Assembly (NCBI GenBank): GCA_036898135.1 | Contig: CM072522.1 | Span: 14,660,399 to 14,724,398, forward strand | Direction: 5' to 3' | DNA length: 64,000 nucleotides | Origin: Oncomelania hupensis | Lineage: Eukaryota; Mollusca; Gastropoda; Littorinimorpha; Pomatiopsidae | In this document: positions 32,541 to 45,079 of the stretch, one piece after another | Position numbering within the stretch: position 1 is the first letter of the stretch | Layout: every line of letters begins with the position of its first letter | Notes under the pieces: model-generated | The model's database searches: none | Told to the model about the DNA's origin: nothing | Seen by the model: only the letters and a program-made list of their open reading frames with translations | Program-made: the position numbers and the translations under genes

Positions 32541-33337
32541 AAGGTTGGGAGAGTGTAAACCAGTTTTTGGAATTTTCCACACAAGAATTTTTACTGTTTG
32601 GGATGTTTGTTACACAATATATTTAATGGTTTCACATTCAGGTGTATGCTTTAGTGCTGATAAATTTTGAATATTAGAAGTACACTGCACAGTCCTATTA
32701 TTAACGGTTTCACATAATGGCTCATGGATGCTTTAGTCCTTATATGTTCTTATTGGGTTTGCCACTTAACATCAGGAGGAAGATTCATGACACATCTTGT
32801 AGTTCAGTTTCACCAGTTTTACACAAAACAGTGCCATATGATTTTATTTAGATTCATTGATAAGTATTACATTAATTTGCTAAAAATGTGTCCATGCTAG
32901 AGATGTTTATTAAGTTTGGTATATATATTTTTTTGATTAAGATTTGTATTTGGGAAGGTTTAGGTATTTCGTAAAGCATGACCCTTGTGCAATTTGTTAA
33001 AATCTTATACTTTCAAAGGAGGCATTTACTATTCAAGGTTTTCATACGTTAAATTGTTTGTTTGAAGTGCCATAAATATTTTGTGTTTTGCACTAAAATG
33101 AACTTCATAATGTAGAAAATTGCAGAGAGGCAGTTGTTGCAGTATGGAACAGCTAATTTGGTACTTTTTTTGTAGCCGATTCAGTAGGTCTTACAGCTCA
33201 TCTATATCATGAGCAGCTCTTTGAGCTGGTAAGCATGCTAAGTAAGAAATGGCAATGCATAGCATTGCAGGCTTCTTCTATTAGTTGGTTCCTGTTAATT
33301 GGCTTATGAGGCGTTAATTGGATCGTGACTAATGTGC

Positions 33338-33965
33338 TCCCCTGTTGGGATGCCAGGGTTTTCTGCATAAATAGCATCACCACTTTGTGGAAATTTAGTG
33401 CTTTAAATTACCGCTGTTTTTTGTCATTCTTATTTGTTCTTTCTCGTTTCTAATTTGTTCTATCAATCTATTATCTTCTTCGCTAGACCAGTCGCCTACT
33501 TTTTTCCTTGAAAACTCTCCCAAAACTCCTTCTTTTTGTCTGTTGGATCGGCTTGGGGATATTGGACACTTTCTGCCAAGTTGTTACTAGGGCTTTCTAT
33601 GGTATTATTATTTCATATTTTATTTTTAACAATTTTTATTTTTGTTTTATTTATTTATTTTTTAAATTTATTTATTTATTATTTCTATTTTTTTATTTTA
33701 TTTTATTTTAAATTTATTTTTAATTATTTTTTATTTATTATTTTTTAATTTTTTATTTATTTATTTATTTATTTTAATTATTTAAAAAAAAAAAATTTTT
33801 TATCACTGAAGAAGGGCGTAGCCCAAAAGTTTTTAATTTTATATTTTTCTTGGTGTTTTTTGTGTATTTTGTTTTTTGTGTATTTTGTTTTTGATTTCTA
33901 TATGGTATTATTATTTAGCAGTGTAGGCATTTTATATGTATGTGTTTTGTTAATATTTTATAAAG
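33338..33965 (+). repeat. Family A copy A5, interrupted and 3'-truncated
   Basis: 5' part 33338-33613 and 3' part 33901-33965 are separated by a 287 bp insert. The copy stops after TTTTGTTAATATTTTATAA, so the 3' block is absent. Confidence 0.7.
33614..33900 (+). mobile_element. 287 bp AT-rich insert with a hammerhead-like motif
   Basis: TATGGTATTATTATTT is present at 33598-33613 and again at 33901-33916, a 16 bp target duplication in copy A5. The insert is almost all T/A, mostly (TTTA)n. It contains CTGAAGA at 33806-33812, then a GGGC-GTA-GCCC hairpin and AAAAG. That layout recalls the CUGANGA-stem II-GAAA core of hammerhead ribozymes carried by Penelope-like and some short retroelements, but the G of GAAA is missing here. 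Confidence 0.55.
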
Positions 33966-35863
33966 AAGTTTGGCAGAGTCTTGATCATTTTCAAGCTGAT
34001 TATTGTATTTATTTTAGTTTATGCGTTTGCATTGTACACCACACAAATTTCATGCACAATGACGGTATAGTAACCACAGTGTCCTTGATTTGATTGCATT
34101 TCATGGAAGAGTAGGTGTGTGTGTGTGTGTTGTTTATTGTGGAATTAATGAGCGAAAGAATGTGAAAACTATTACCTCAAAATTTTCTGCAGCATTGTTA
34201 AAATGCAGCTTCATTGTCAGCTAATGTCAGACTGTCAGCATTTGATAATGCATCATTTACGTGTTTTCTTTATTTTTTTTGTCCATGCAGCCAATTTGCT
34301 TCTCTCAGTGGACTAGTGTAGTTCTTGCAGGTGTGGTAGGAAAGCTGTGACTTTATCTATAGTCAAACTGTCACAAAACTCCCAAATATTTTAAAGTTTG
34401 TTGCGTGTGGATCAAAATGCAAATAATAAAATGTCCATTTCATGCTGAGATTACTATTTGCTCATATATTCATAGTATTTTGTCTGATATCTGCGAATTT
34501 CAAACCTCATATCCAAGCATTCTAAAGATCATCAGCTGGAAGGGGTAATAGGTTTATCTCGCTTAGACTACGGGCACAGGTGCACACACTAACTAACCCA
34601 GAAGAGCGTGACCTATAATCCTCTATACGTTGCTAAGGATTAGCCAAGGGAAAGAGTTATGTGCCTGTAGTGTGAAGTTACTGCTTTAGAAACCCTTCTG
34701 GTAATGAAGCCTTCTGATGTTATCCGGAATCCCCAATGACTTTTAAGCTGCATACATGCCAACTGGAGAGCTTTCCATGTTTGGAAGTAGATGAGCACCC
34801 CTCAAAGGCAAGAGAATTTGAGATTTGGAAGGGAATTTGGGGTTAGAGAGTAAAGGGGCTTGAAGGGTCTAAAGCAGCAAATAATCGATCTCTTGAAATT
34901 GTAACCAGTGAAAACATATTGACATTAGTTATTGTTCTTGGCGAATTGTCATTGGCTATTGGTCCCCCAAAAATAAACAAAAAACTAGCAGCCTTTCAGT
35001 TAATTTCAGCAACGATCCAATGATCATATTTGAAAATAAAATTTGACGGACTTTCTGAAATTTATCACCTTCCAGTTTGTATGTTTACCTCAGTGGCGTG
35101 AAAGATTCTAATGTTGGTGGAAGCAATTATTTTTCTTTTCTTTCTTTTCAAATAAAAAAATAAATTGTATATTATGAATTTATAGCCGTAATTGTTTTGG
35201 ATCTGAAATCACATGTCAGGTTTCATTTGGATCTGAAATTACATGTCAGATTTCTTCGCTCGTTTAACCTACAATTTAAAGACTCAGGGAGCTGGCTTCA
35301 GGATATGTATAGATACAAATTCAAATCCTTAGTAGGTTCTTTTATTTCTATAGCTATTTTAATTTTAAAAATCTGATTACAAAGGGTAAAAAAAAAACAA
35401 ACAAAAAAAACAACATATTGTCATCTGGAAATTATATTTCTCCATCTTATTAAAATGAAATTATGAGTAATTGTAGTATTATTTCTGGATGGTGATACAT
35501 TTCTTAGAAAACGCCTTCAAAAGTTCAAACTTTATTTAAACTTCACTCATGGGTAACATTGTCATTAGTATTTACTTATGCATATCTTGCACATTGAAAT
35601 TTTAATCACATCAGTCATTTTGTTAGGGTAACAAAAGTAGGAAGATCTAGATCTCTTTGTAATATTAGATGTTAGTGTTATATATTGATCACTTAAAGTG
35701 GAAGGTGACATTTTAATTTAGATCTGGTATTTGCTATTATTTTCGTTTTAAAAGATGCTGTATTCAAGTTTTCAGTGAAAGAATCAAATAACAATTATGC
35801 TGACAGTGTCAGAAGGTCTAGATCTAATAGCGTTATAGCTTTAATATGAATTAGACTTTGGCA

Positions 35864-35944
<81 letters not shown>

Positions 35945-36460
35945 TGTTTTCTTGTATCAGCAGCTAACTCTTCACTGAACATTATATCTGTGTAGTACAA
36001 CATTTTTACTGAAAAAGAGGGTTTGTGCTTCTACATTTTGAACACATAGATCTAAATGCTATGTCAGTTTTGTTTAGAATGGATGGTTTGAATAAATTGA
36101 TCACAGATTATAATTAGTGGCTTCAAATAGTTTATCATTTGAAGATACTTTTCAATCTCACAGAACAAAAATCACGAAGTGTTGTAGGTGTATACCTTTT
36201 CACCCTCACTCCCACCTGTGCTGACTCCACTTTTGTTTGGAAGATACATTTCTTTGTGTGGTTTTAACACTTGAAATGCAAGTAATTCCTCAGTGACAAT
36301 GAACAGTTACATTTAAAACGTTATACCTCAGTGTTTATTTTCTTTGCCAAACGACCTCATAAGTAGTCTGAACAGGAAAAAAAAAAACATCCAACAATTT
36401 TTTTATTTTGTAGTATTATATTAAATCTCAATAATTTTATTACCTCAGTAACATTGGGAA
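33966..36460. other. Intergenic, AT-rich, with a TA repeat
   Basis: No gene seen. It contains a (TA)n tract at 35870-35939 and some repeated words (GGATCTGAAAT.ACATGTCAG at about 35199 and 35229). Confidence 0.5.
35870..35939. repeat. (TA)n microsatellite, about 70 bp
   Basis: A pure TA dinucleotide repeat, able to extrude a cruciform. Confidence 0.95.
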
Positions 36461-36464
36461 CCTC

Positions 36465-37278
36465 CGTTTTGCGAATGACATTGATTGATTGGCTGGAGAG
36501 GAACAAGAACTTGAACAGCTGGTACAGAGGCTTGACACCACCTCCAGAGCCTTTGGAATGGAAATAAGTGCAGAGAAGACCAAAATGATGACCAACAACA
36601 CCAATGGCTTCAACACAGACATCAAAATCCAAGGTCTGTCCCTCAACACGGTGCACTGCTTCAAATATTTAGGAGCAATTATATCAGACAATAGGTCCCG
36701 ACAGGAAATCCTCTCCAGGATAACACAAACAACTGTTGCCTTGACTGCCAAGGGCTGCCCATTTGGAAAGACAGGACAATCAGTCTACATTCCAAGGTAC
36801 GGTTGCTACGCTCTCTTGTCATCTCCATCTTCCTATACGCTTGCGAAACATGGACCCTCACAGCAGACCTACAATGAAGAACACAAAGCATGGAGATGAG
36901 GTGCTACAGAAGACTTTTGGGCATTTTGCTATACCCAGCACATCACCAATGACAAAGTCCGACAGACCATCACACAAGCCATTGGATGACACGATGAGTT
37001 GCTCCTAGTGGTGAAGAAATGGAAACTCCGATGTTATGGCCATGTCACCAGAGCATCAGGCCTTGCAAAGACCATCCTGCAAGGCACTGTGCAAGGAGGC
37101 AGAAGAAGAGGGAGACAGAAAAAGAGGTGGGAGGACAACATTCGAGAATGGACTGGCTTGATACTAAGCGAAGCCATGAGGGTTGCTGAGGACAGAGAAA
37201 GATAGCGTACGTTGGTTAAACAATCATCTGTGGTGCCTAAACGACTTTCGACTTACGGGATATGATAGGATTGGATAG
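36465..37278 (+). mobile_element. RTE-like LINE, RT C-terminal part, broken
   Basis: The sequence runs from the RT active-site box to the 3' end: RFANDID, stop, LAGEEQELEQLVQRLDTTSR, then FGMEISAEKTKMMTNN, VHCFKYLGAIISDN, and in other frames KKWKLRCYGHVTRASGLAKT and ILQGTVQGGRRRGRQKKRWE. It ends in ACTTACGGGATATGATAGGA (GATAG-type tail). The catalytic box reads AND rather than ADD, a TGA follows, and at least two frame changes occur. The same family is at 42355-43745 on the minus strand. Endonuclease and N-terminal RT are absent. Confidence 0.75.
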
Positions 37279-40200
37279 GAAAATTGGGTGGAAAAATTGA
37301 GCAGCTAGCTATGCGTGACAAAGATCATGACAGGAGGAACAAACAATTTTTTTAAATAGAAGATACTTATAAAGTATAATACACAAAAAATATTAACCCG
37401 GTTTAAAATTGGGTAGAGGTCCCCAATATTGCAGTCAGCTCACATTTTTGGTCACCTGCAGTTTCCAGACGTCATGATATTTTTGCTCCATCCGTGAACG
37501 AAATTGCCCCCACACACACCCTTCTGTTGGCAAAACTGGACCTCTCGTTGTTTTAGTGGACGTAGACTAAGCCCTTGATTTTCATCTGGAAATAACTGCC
37601 ACTGACTGTAATAATCTAGACATGTAAAAGAATCTCAAGTGGTTGACTAAGATACAAAAATATCAGTTATGCGAGCTGTTATAATAGAGTAATTGTAGGC
37701 TGGAACTACGAGCTAGACTAAAAGGGCTACAGTTGCGGACTCCTGCCTAGTTGGTATGGAAACAAGAAGGCAATGTGGAGATAATGTCAACTTTGATGGG
37801 TGAAACTGTGTGAATTATCAGTTACTTTTCTTGTATCGCTGTGTGGAAAATCAAATCATATAGTAATGAACGATTTGCGAAACTGTTATTTCCGGGCAGC
37901 GACATGACCTTGTTGTATATTGTCAGTAAACTACCTTATTTTACAAAAATAATTTAGTTTGTATTTTGTAGCTTTGTATTGAGCCTCAAAAGTGAAATGT
38001 TACCTCAACTGGAGTCATGAGAGCAGCTGTGTTACTTGTTGATTTTACTTTATTGCCTGCGCGGGTTTTACTATTTTGTTAATGCACGCGGTATGCTTTA
38101 GTTTGAATGTTTCTGTTACATGTCCATGTGCCTGTGTTTGACTCTTTTTGGGGAGTGCGTGGTGTATTTTATGTTTTGAGGTTGTTTCGTTTTTCATGGG
38201 CTTGTGGAATTTGCTGGTCATTTTATTTTGTTTTTATGTGCCTGTGTGTTGTTGAGTTTTGGGGTGTGCATGATGTGATGTACTAAATTTTCAGTTCAGT
38301 TGTTTCATGTTTAATGCGCCTTTGTAATTCGCACGATTGCCATTTAGTTTATATTTTTGGTTTCATACTCGTATGTTGCATGATGCTGTATAGTTTCTGT
38401 ATTTTTCTTTGATGTATCTGTTAATGTGGGATGGTGTTTTGTAGCATTATTTTATTAGCTTTCATGTGTGTGTTACCATGTTATGTATTTTGTCTAGGGG
38501 TAATGAAAAAGTGGTTTTTGGTCATACCTGTTAGGTCTTGGTTCTGCTGTTATGACCTACTTCATTTTGTATTAAACTTATTTGTTCGTGTGCCTGCGAA
38601 TTGCAAAACTATGTTTTATTTATTACATGAAAGTTCTTTATCACTTTATTTTTCTTTTGTGTCGGAATGAGAATCTGAGTTTTTGTTGTCCCCTCAAAAA
38701 AAACCAATATAATGATTTTTTTTTTTATGTTACTATGGCATGATGTCATTTGTTTTCTTTTAATTCCTTCAACTTTTTTAAATTTGATCTGTCTGTTGTT
38801 AGCCAGAAGATGACTTAATCATTAGTTTGTGTCATTTTTAGGCGAGTTTTCCAGTTTGTGAATTTTGTCAGCAGAAGGTGAAGAGGAAAATAAATCAAAT
38901 TCGACATTGTGATTATAATAATGATTAAAAAAATTGGTAATAAGTGCACTATATAAGAACAGTTTGTTTTGTTTTTCTGTCCCCATCAGATTTCATGAAA
39001 GGTAAATTTGTTGAAGTATCAGGCAGTAAAGTGTCGTGTTATGTTATATTTTTTTCCATCAGCTAGTGGCTCGTGTATATCTTTATTGCACTGGAAGGGA
39101 GTTGATTTGTTTTGTGGTTAGGTCACATTGAAAAATCCCTGTATTGTTATTTTTTTAATATGTTATTTTATTTCATTCATTCATTTATTTTGTGGCGTGA
39201 TGGTTTCTGGTTTTTTTTTTTTTTTTTTTTTGGGGGGGGGGGGGAGGGTGAGGGAGGCGGGTGACAATGTGCTGGAATTAATTCTAACTCTTCTCAAAAT
39301 TAGAAATTGTGAGCCATTTGGTGTGCCATAATTTAACGTTTGCTAATATAGTTCGAAGCCAAGTCCTTGATACAGTGCCATACTAACTTATTTGTCATAT
39401 TGCCATTCAATCATGCTAATTGTAAACATTCGTAAGCAATGAAAGTTTTTAATGGGTGAAAAGTTATTGATAATATGTGCCATGCCTGACTCATTATCAT
39501 TTGTCATCAATGTCATTCACTTGGTGCTTTTAAAAAAAATATTTTTCCATTTAAAAATTATGTCATGACCATGTCGGATGCTTGGAAACAAGCAAAATAA
39601 AAAATGAAGGGCTAGTGTAATCCAGTGTATATATTCTGAAAATAAAATTACCTATTGCTCTGATTGCAATATTCAATTGAGAGTATCACTTGGCTGTATC
39701 AAAAATCGGTGTTGTCTTGCTTGTAATGTGTAGCATGTTGAAGTCGGTGTGATGCCATCGTATTGAGTTACATACGAAAATGAAGTCGTAACAACGTGCA
39801 TTCAGATAACAAAAATGCCTGCCATAAAAAAGCTTGGGATAAAGTATATAGTCATCGATGAAATGTGATAGGTATGTTCTTACAGAAACATTTCTGTCAA
39901 AGGATATGCTGAAAAGATTGAAGTATATATTATATTATTTAGTAGAAAATTGGTCTTTAAGGAGCGATACATTCAATCTTATGCTTTAAAATTATAATGT
40001 TGAATGAGTGAAATTCAAAAGGTATCATGTTTGTTGGGGAAAATGGATGTTAAATTGTTAACAAATAGAAATGGTTTGGGGTTTTTCAGGTTGCAGATTT
40101 ATTTAGTCGTGCATATCTTTATGTGTGTAAAATGTGCTTAATTTTATTTAATGTTACACATTTTTTTAATACCAAGTTAAACCATATGGATGCAAAACTT

Positions 40201-41256
40201 TTCCATGATGTGCAGTTCTTGTGATAGGTGTGCTTATCTGCAAGCTTGATTGGTTGATTGATCGTTGGTTGGATGGTTAGGTCCTATAATTGATTTATGG
40301 GTTCTTTCATTGATAAAATGGCTGGGGTCTGATACTGATAATATCCATATATTCTGCCACAGTATGTTTAGTGTGACTACTTGTAAAAGTAATAACTGAT
40401 TTTACAATAAGTTTTTTTAAAGCACAAGATGGCAAGCCATTCGAAAATATTTCCAGACACCCGCATACATAGGTGAAAACAAGCATTTTCAAACGTGGTC
40501 ATTTTCAGGGAGCTGTTCTGTCTTGGTTTTTATCTTAAAGAAACAAATTGAAGATATGGAACTCTTGGCCACAATCTTTACTATCTGCACTGTAAAAACA
40601 TTTATTAAAATCGGTTTATCCAATTTTGAGATACAGCTAAAAAAATGTTTAGAAAATTATGGACCATGGCATGACCAACCTTGACTTTTGAGACAGGGCA
40701 AATATAGGGCAAAAGTGAATGCTATAAAAGGCTGAATAATGGTGAAAATGGTGATTGAATATAAAGGTGAACAATGCGGGGAATTCTAAACCCGGTGATT
40801 TCTACAAAGGTTTCCAAGTTGCAGGAAACTTGCTTCCATCATGCTTCATTCACCCATAGTTTTGATTAATAAATATATAAAACATGCGAACCCACATATT
40901 TGTAACGTTCGATATTACCTCACATTTGCTTGTAGGTTATCTATAGATCCAAATAAAATGACATGCGTCATCATGGCCGTCTGGACCACACCCATGACAT
41001 TTTCCTATCAGTTGCATTTTCAACCCACAATTTGTTCACATCACGTATATTTCATGCTTGTTGCTTTAATTAATCGCATTTGCTAGCAGATTAATCGCTT
41101 TTATTTCATGCTTAGATATGTTCAACAACAGCCAATAAAACTTACATTTTTTACAATCTGGCTGACCCCATCCTCCACCCCCAACATTTCTACATAAAAA
41201 ACATTTTTTTGTCACACTTTTCAATTCCACAATAGTTATTTTGTGAATGAAATGAA

Positions 41257-41257
<1 letters not shown>
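37279..41257. other. Intergenic, AT-rich, no gene seen
   Basis: Almost 4 kb with no supported gene. A T/G-rich stretch (about 38000-38670) has loosely repeated TGTGCCTGTGT/TTTTATTTTGT words. A T-run followed by a G-run is at about 39211-39245. A SINE-end-like GCACTATATAAGAAC is at about 38945. Confidence 0.5.

Positions 41258-41347
<90 letters not shown>
41258..41347. repeat. (AAT)n/(ATT)n self-complementary microsatellite, 90 bp
   Basis: About 11 AAT units then about 18 ATT units; the two halves can pair. Confidence 0.95.
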
Positions 41348-41348
<1 letters not shown>

Positions 41349-42350
41349 GTGTCATATTCCACTTTTGGTACTACTAATCTAGAAAGATATAAATGGAATA
41401 AAACTTTTAAATTATTATCTTGGAAAACGTAAAATGAGATTTTTTTTTTTTTACGAATAAAAAACATCATATTGTACTGATGGTTTTGGTGCCTCTTTGC
41501 TTTTATATAATTTTTTTTTATTACAAAGGGGAGGGGTGGGGGTGAAGAGAGAGAAAAGGGATGTGATGCAACTCTGATAGATGCATTTTATTCTGTTCAA
41601 CAAAATACTGTTGCAGGTCTTGTAGAAGTGAGCTTTAAACCATATCAAACAACCATCATCATTGCCTTTGCTATTTTCCAAATTTTCTGTGTGAGAAAAT
41701 ACGAACTTTGTGTCATTTTAGGTAATGCTAAATTTTGAATGTATTTGTACTTATGTTGGTTGTAGTGTATTTATATTGATTTTACATACTGTTTGTCATG
41801 TGTTTTGTTACAAGTTTTGGTATTTTGACTTCAAATGGTAAATTATTCTTGTTTGTTGTGTTACAAGTTGTGTGCTTTTTTCTTTTAACCACCGTTTGAC
41901 CTATGTTTGTTCTTTAATTATGGTGTATTTATTTTTATTGTTTTGTGTGTTTTTTTCTTGATAACTGTACAAAGTGGAATTTTTTGCTCTTAAATGTGTT
42001 TTATTTTCTATAGTTTCATGTACTTCTGTTTTGATACCAGTGTAACTGTATGAAGTGGCTGTTCTTCTGTTCTGTTGTTGGGTAGTCTAGTGTAATGGTT
42101 TTGTTTTTTATTTTATGTTGTGATGTACATTAATGTACAAAGACTTGTTGCTGTGTGTTGTACAATTTTCATCAAGTCAAAAAATCTTCATGCCTGGTGC
42201 AGCCTGTTTGAAAATAAATTTGGCAGTTTTATTTCTGTGTGGAAGTCATGTTTGTGCCTTTGAAGGGTTGGGGTGCGTGTTGTACATGTATTTCTTTTTG
42301 TTGTGTATGTGTGTGTATATATAGACAAGTGTGAGTACTATTTTTGTGTG
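41348..42350. other. Intergenic, T/G-rich, no gene seen
   Basis: Skewed strand composition (T and G on the plus strand) with TGTTTTGTTACAAGTT words repeated near 41801 and 41859. No coding signal. Confidence 0.45.
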
Positions 42351-42354
42351 TCTG

Positions 42355-43745
42355 TATCCTATCCTATCCTAATCCCGTAACTCAAAGGTCGTTGGGGCAC
42401 CACAGATGATCTTTAACCAGTGTACTCCCTGTTCTCAGCAACCCTCATGGCTTCATTCAGTATCAAACCAGTCCATTCTCAAATGTTGTCCTCCCACCTC
42501 TTTTTGTCTCCCTCTTCTTCTGCCTCATTGCACTGTGCCTTGCAGGGTGGTTTTTGCAAGGCCTGATGCTCCTGCGATGTGGCCATACCATCGGAGTTTC
42601 AGTCTCTTCACCACTGTGAGCATGTCATTGTGTTGCCCAATGGCTTGTGTGATGTTCTGTCGGACTTTGTTGTTGATGTGCTGGGTATAGGAAATGCCCA
42701 AAAGTCTTCTGTAGCACCTCATCTCCATACTTTGTATTCTTCGTTCTAGATCTACTGTGAGGGTCCATGTTTCGCAAGCGTATAGGAAGATGGAGATGAC
42801 AAGGGAGCACAGCAGCCTTACCTTGGAATGTAGACTGATGGTCCTGTCTTTCCAAATGGGCATCAACCTTGTCAGGGCAGCAGTTGTTTGTGTGATCCTT
42901 GAGAGGGACTTCCTGTCGGGACGCCATTGTCTGATAAAATGGCTCCTAGATATTTGAAGCTATGCACTGTTTTGAGGGATTGGACTTGGACGTTGATGTC
43001 CATCTTCATGCCTTTTGTGTTGTTAGTCATCATTTTGGTCTTTTCTGCACTTATTTCCATTCTATAGGCTCTGGAGGTAGTGTCAAGCCTCTGTACAAGC
43101 TGTTCAAGTTCTTAACAGGATAACAGGAATTTATTTCGCCAATTGACATGTAAATTGTAATAGATGCACAATCAGAATATTATTTGGTGTTGGACAATGG
43201 CAGAATGTTTTATATTTAACATCTTTCTCTCTCTTACACACATGCATGCATACACACATACCTACATACACAAATGCATGCACAACCTAACACACTCCCA
43301 CAAACATACCCAAAGGCTCGCACACAGTCATCGCCTGTATTAATACTTCACACACACACACACACACACACACTTACTTCCTCTCCAGCCAATCCATCAA
43401 TGTCATCCGCAAAACAGAGGTTGGTGATTGCTCTACCCCCAATGCTGACTGTGCCTACGTGATCTGTAAGGGCATCTGGCATGATGCGCTCTAGGAAGAT
43501 GTTAAAGAGTGTTGGAGTAGGCATCCTTGACCCACACCGATTGTGGTTCTGAACCAGTTCCCGATGGCGCTGTTGTGGAGGGCCTGCACTGGTAGTCATA
43601 CAGGCTTTTGATGACTTCAGTAATTTTAGGGCTGATGTTGCCCAAGGAGCTGCATGCCAGACTCGGTCAAACGCTTACTTGAAGTCTACAAACACATGAT
43701 ATAGATGTTGTTGGTGCTGTAGGTATTTCTTGCAAGGGCAGGGCG
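42355..43745 (-). mobile_element. RTE-like LINE, RT to 3' end, with an internal insert
   Basis: Read on the minus strand: a frame with SRMPTPTLFNIFLERIMPDA, NLCFADDIDGLAGEE (active site FADD, 43399-43413), then after an interruption MEISAEKTKMMTNNTKGMKM, FKYLGAILSDNG, MMPIWKDRTISLHSKVRLLC, ISIFLYACETWTLTVDLERR and LKLRWYGHIAGASGLAKT. It ends in ATAGGATAGGATA (near 42355). The ADD box is intact here, unlike the 36.5 kb copy. Frameshifts remain, so it is inactive. About 260 bp of unrelated DNA (43115-43375) splits the frame between GEE and LEQLVQ. Confidence 0.8.
43115..43375. repeat. Insert inside the RTE-like RT frame, with CA repeats
   Basis: The plus-strand relative at 36495-36520 runs straight from GGAGAGGAACAAGAACTTG, while here the equivalent bases are separated by about 260 bp. 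The insert includes ACACA/TGCATG-rich DNA and a (CA)n tract at about 43350-43372. A TTC/CTT direct repeat at the edges is too short to prove transposition. Confidence 0.6.
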
Positions 43746-43875
43746 AAGTGTCTTCTGTATATATATATATTTGAGAAAGACGTTTAAACATTTTAATAAC
43801 CTTCATGGTACATTTCTTTCGAGGAATTGATTATTTTATTTTTGATCATTCTTATAAAGCATTTTTCCTGCTCAG

Positions 43876-43975
43876 CTAATGCAGGATCCAACTCGAAGCG
43901 GCTGAGGCGCCCACTTGCAGCTTTTGGGTAGATCATCTGATGCCCAGATTACCGAGCACAACCCTGAGTAACCGA
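43876..43975 (-). mobile_element. SINE body fragment
   Basis: The reverse complement matches the body of the 16741-17222 SINE (GGGTTGTGCTCGGTAATCTG, GCAAGTGGGCGCCTCAGCC). Head and tail are missing. Confidence 0.6.
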
Positions 43976-44106
43976 GTACACACCATTGTAATGAATCAAC
44001 TTTCGAATTAAATGTTGGTACATGTAAAACATCTGCTATTTGGGTGAAATACAATGAGTTTCAAAACAATGTTTTTATATCATTTTTAAACAAAATTGGG
44101 GTCCAT

Positions 44107-44677
44107 TACATTACATTACATTACATAATTGTTGCTTTAGGTCCAGCGGACTCTTCCGAGCTAAATCAGGACCGGACAACCCCCAATCCGCATAAAAGAT
44201 CTGCTGAAACAACCCTAGTGGGAAAACTGAATGCCCTCCACCAGCCAGTCACTTTACAATAAAGACATCCCACGCAGGGGACGGCTGAGGCTTCACCCCA
44301 ACTTATCGAACCCCCGTTTACAAAAACAAAATAGAATACAAACATCATTATAAATTATCAACAAAACACATACATATAAAATGCCTACATTGCTAAATAA
44401 TAACATCATAGGAAGCCCTAGTGACCACCTGGCAGAAAGCGTCCAATATTCCCAAGCTGATCCAACAGACCTCATACACAAACAAGGAGTCTTGTCCCGG
44501 AAGAGTTTTCAAGAAAAAAGGTAGGAGACTGGGCTAGCGAAGAAGACGATAGTATAGCAGATTGATAGAACAGAGCAGGAATGAGAAAGACAGCGACAGT
44601 GGGAATTTAAAGCACAAAATTTCCAGAAAGTGGGGATACTATTTATACTGAAACCCCCGGCACCCCAACGGGAGTAT
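44107..44677 (-). mobile_element. Family A copy A6 with 11 bp target duplication
   Basis: TTGGGGTCCAT at 44096-44106 and 44678-44688. On the minus strand it begins CCCGTTGGGGTGCCGGGGG, has TATAAATAG at about 44640-44648, and ends in AAAGCAACAATTATG followed by (TAATG)n at 44107-44128. By eye it is about 98% identical to A8 over the stretch compared, so both are young. Confidence 0.9.
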
Positions 44678-45079
44678 TTGGGGTCCATGATGAACTACGA
44701 GCATTGAACACAAACATAAAACGCAAACAATTCCGTGACACTAAGCAAAGATTTTATATGTAGATTTATTTGAATTAAAATAATTGTATTTGTGATAAAT
44801 ATCTGAAATATAATACATCTTAAAATAATTTCAATGAACATCTGAGAAACTAAACTACAAACAAGAAACCAGTACAACAATAACAAATATGTTTATACAT
44901 CTTTGGGTGAAGTAAAAGAATTGAAGAATAGGATAGGAAACTATAACTGACATCTTTGAAAGTAGAGGCAAAGAATGAAAAAATGAAAAAGAAAAAAACT
45001 TTTGAGCAAGAGTTCGTTTGTTGCTGTATAGTTCCAACAAAGTGAGAGTTCGTTCTGTGCTGTAGTTCCAACAAAAGAC

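Noticed and set aside
31944..32670. Long repeat-protein genes on either strand
   Set aside because: All frames come from the 39 bp minisatellite; no splice sites or start context, and several frames are equally open.
43264..43375. CRISPR-like array from repeated ACACA words
   Set aside because: It is a CA-type microsatellite without regular repeats and spacers, in a eukaryotic genome.
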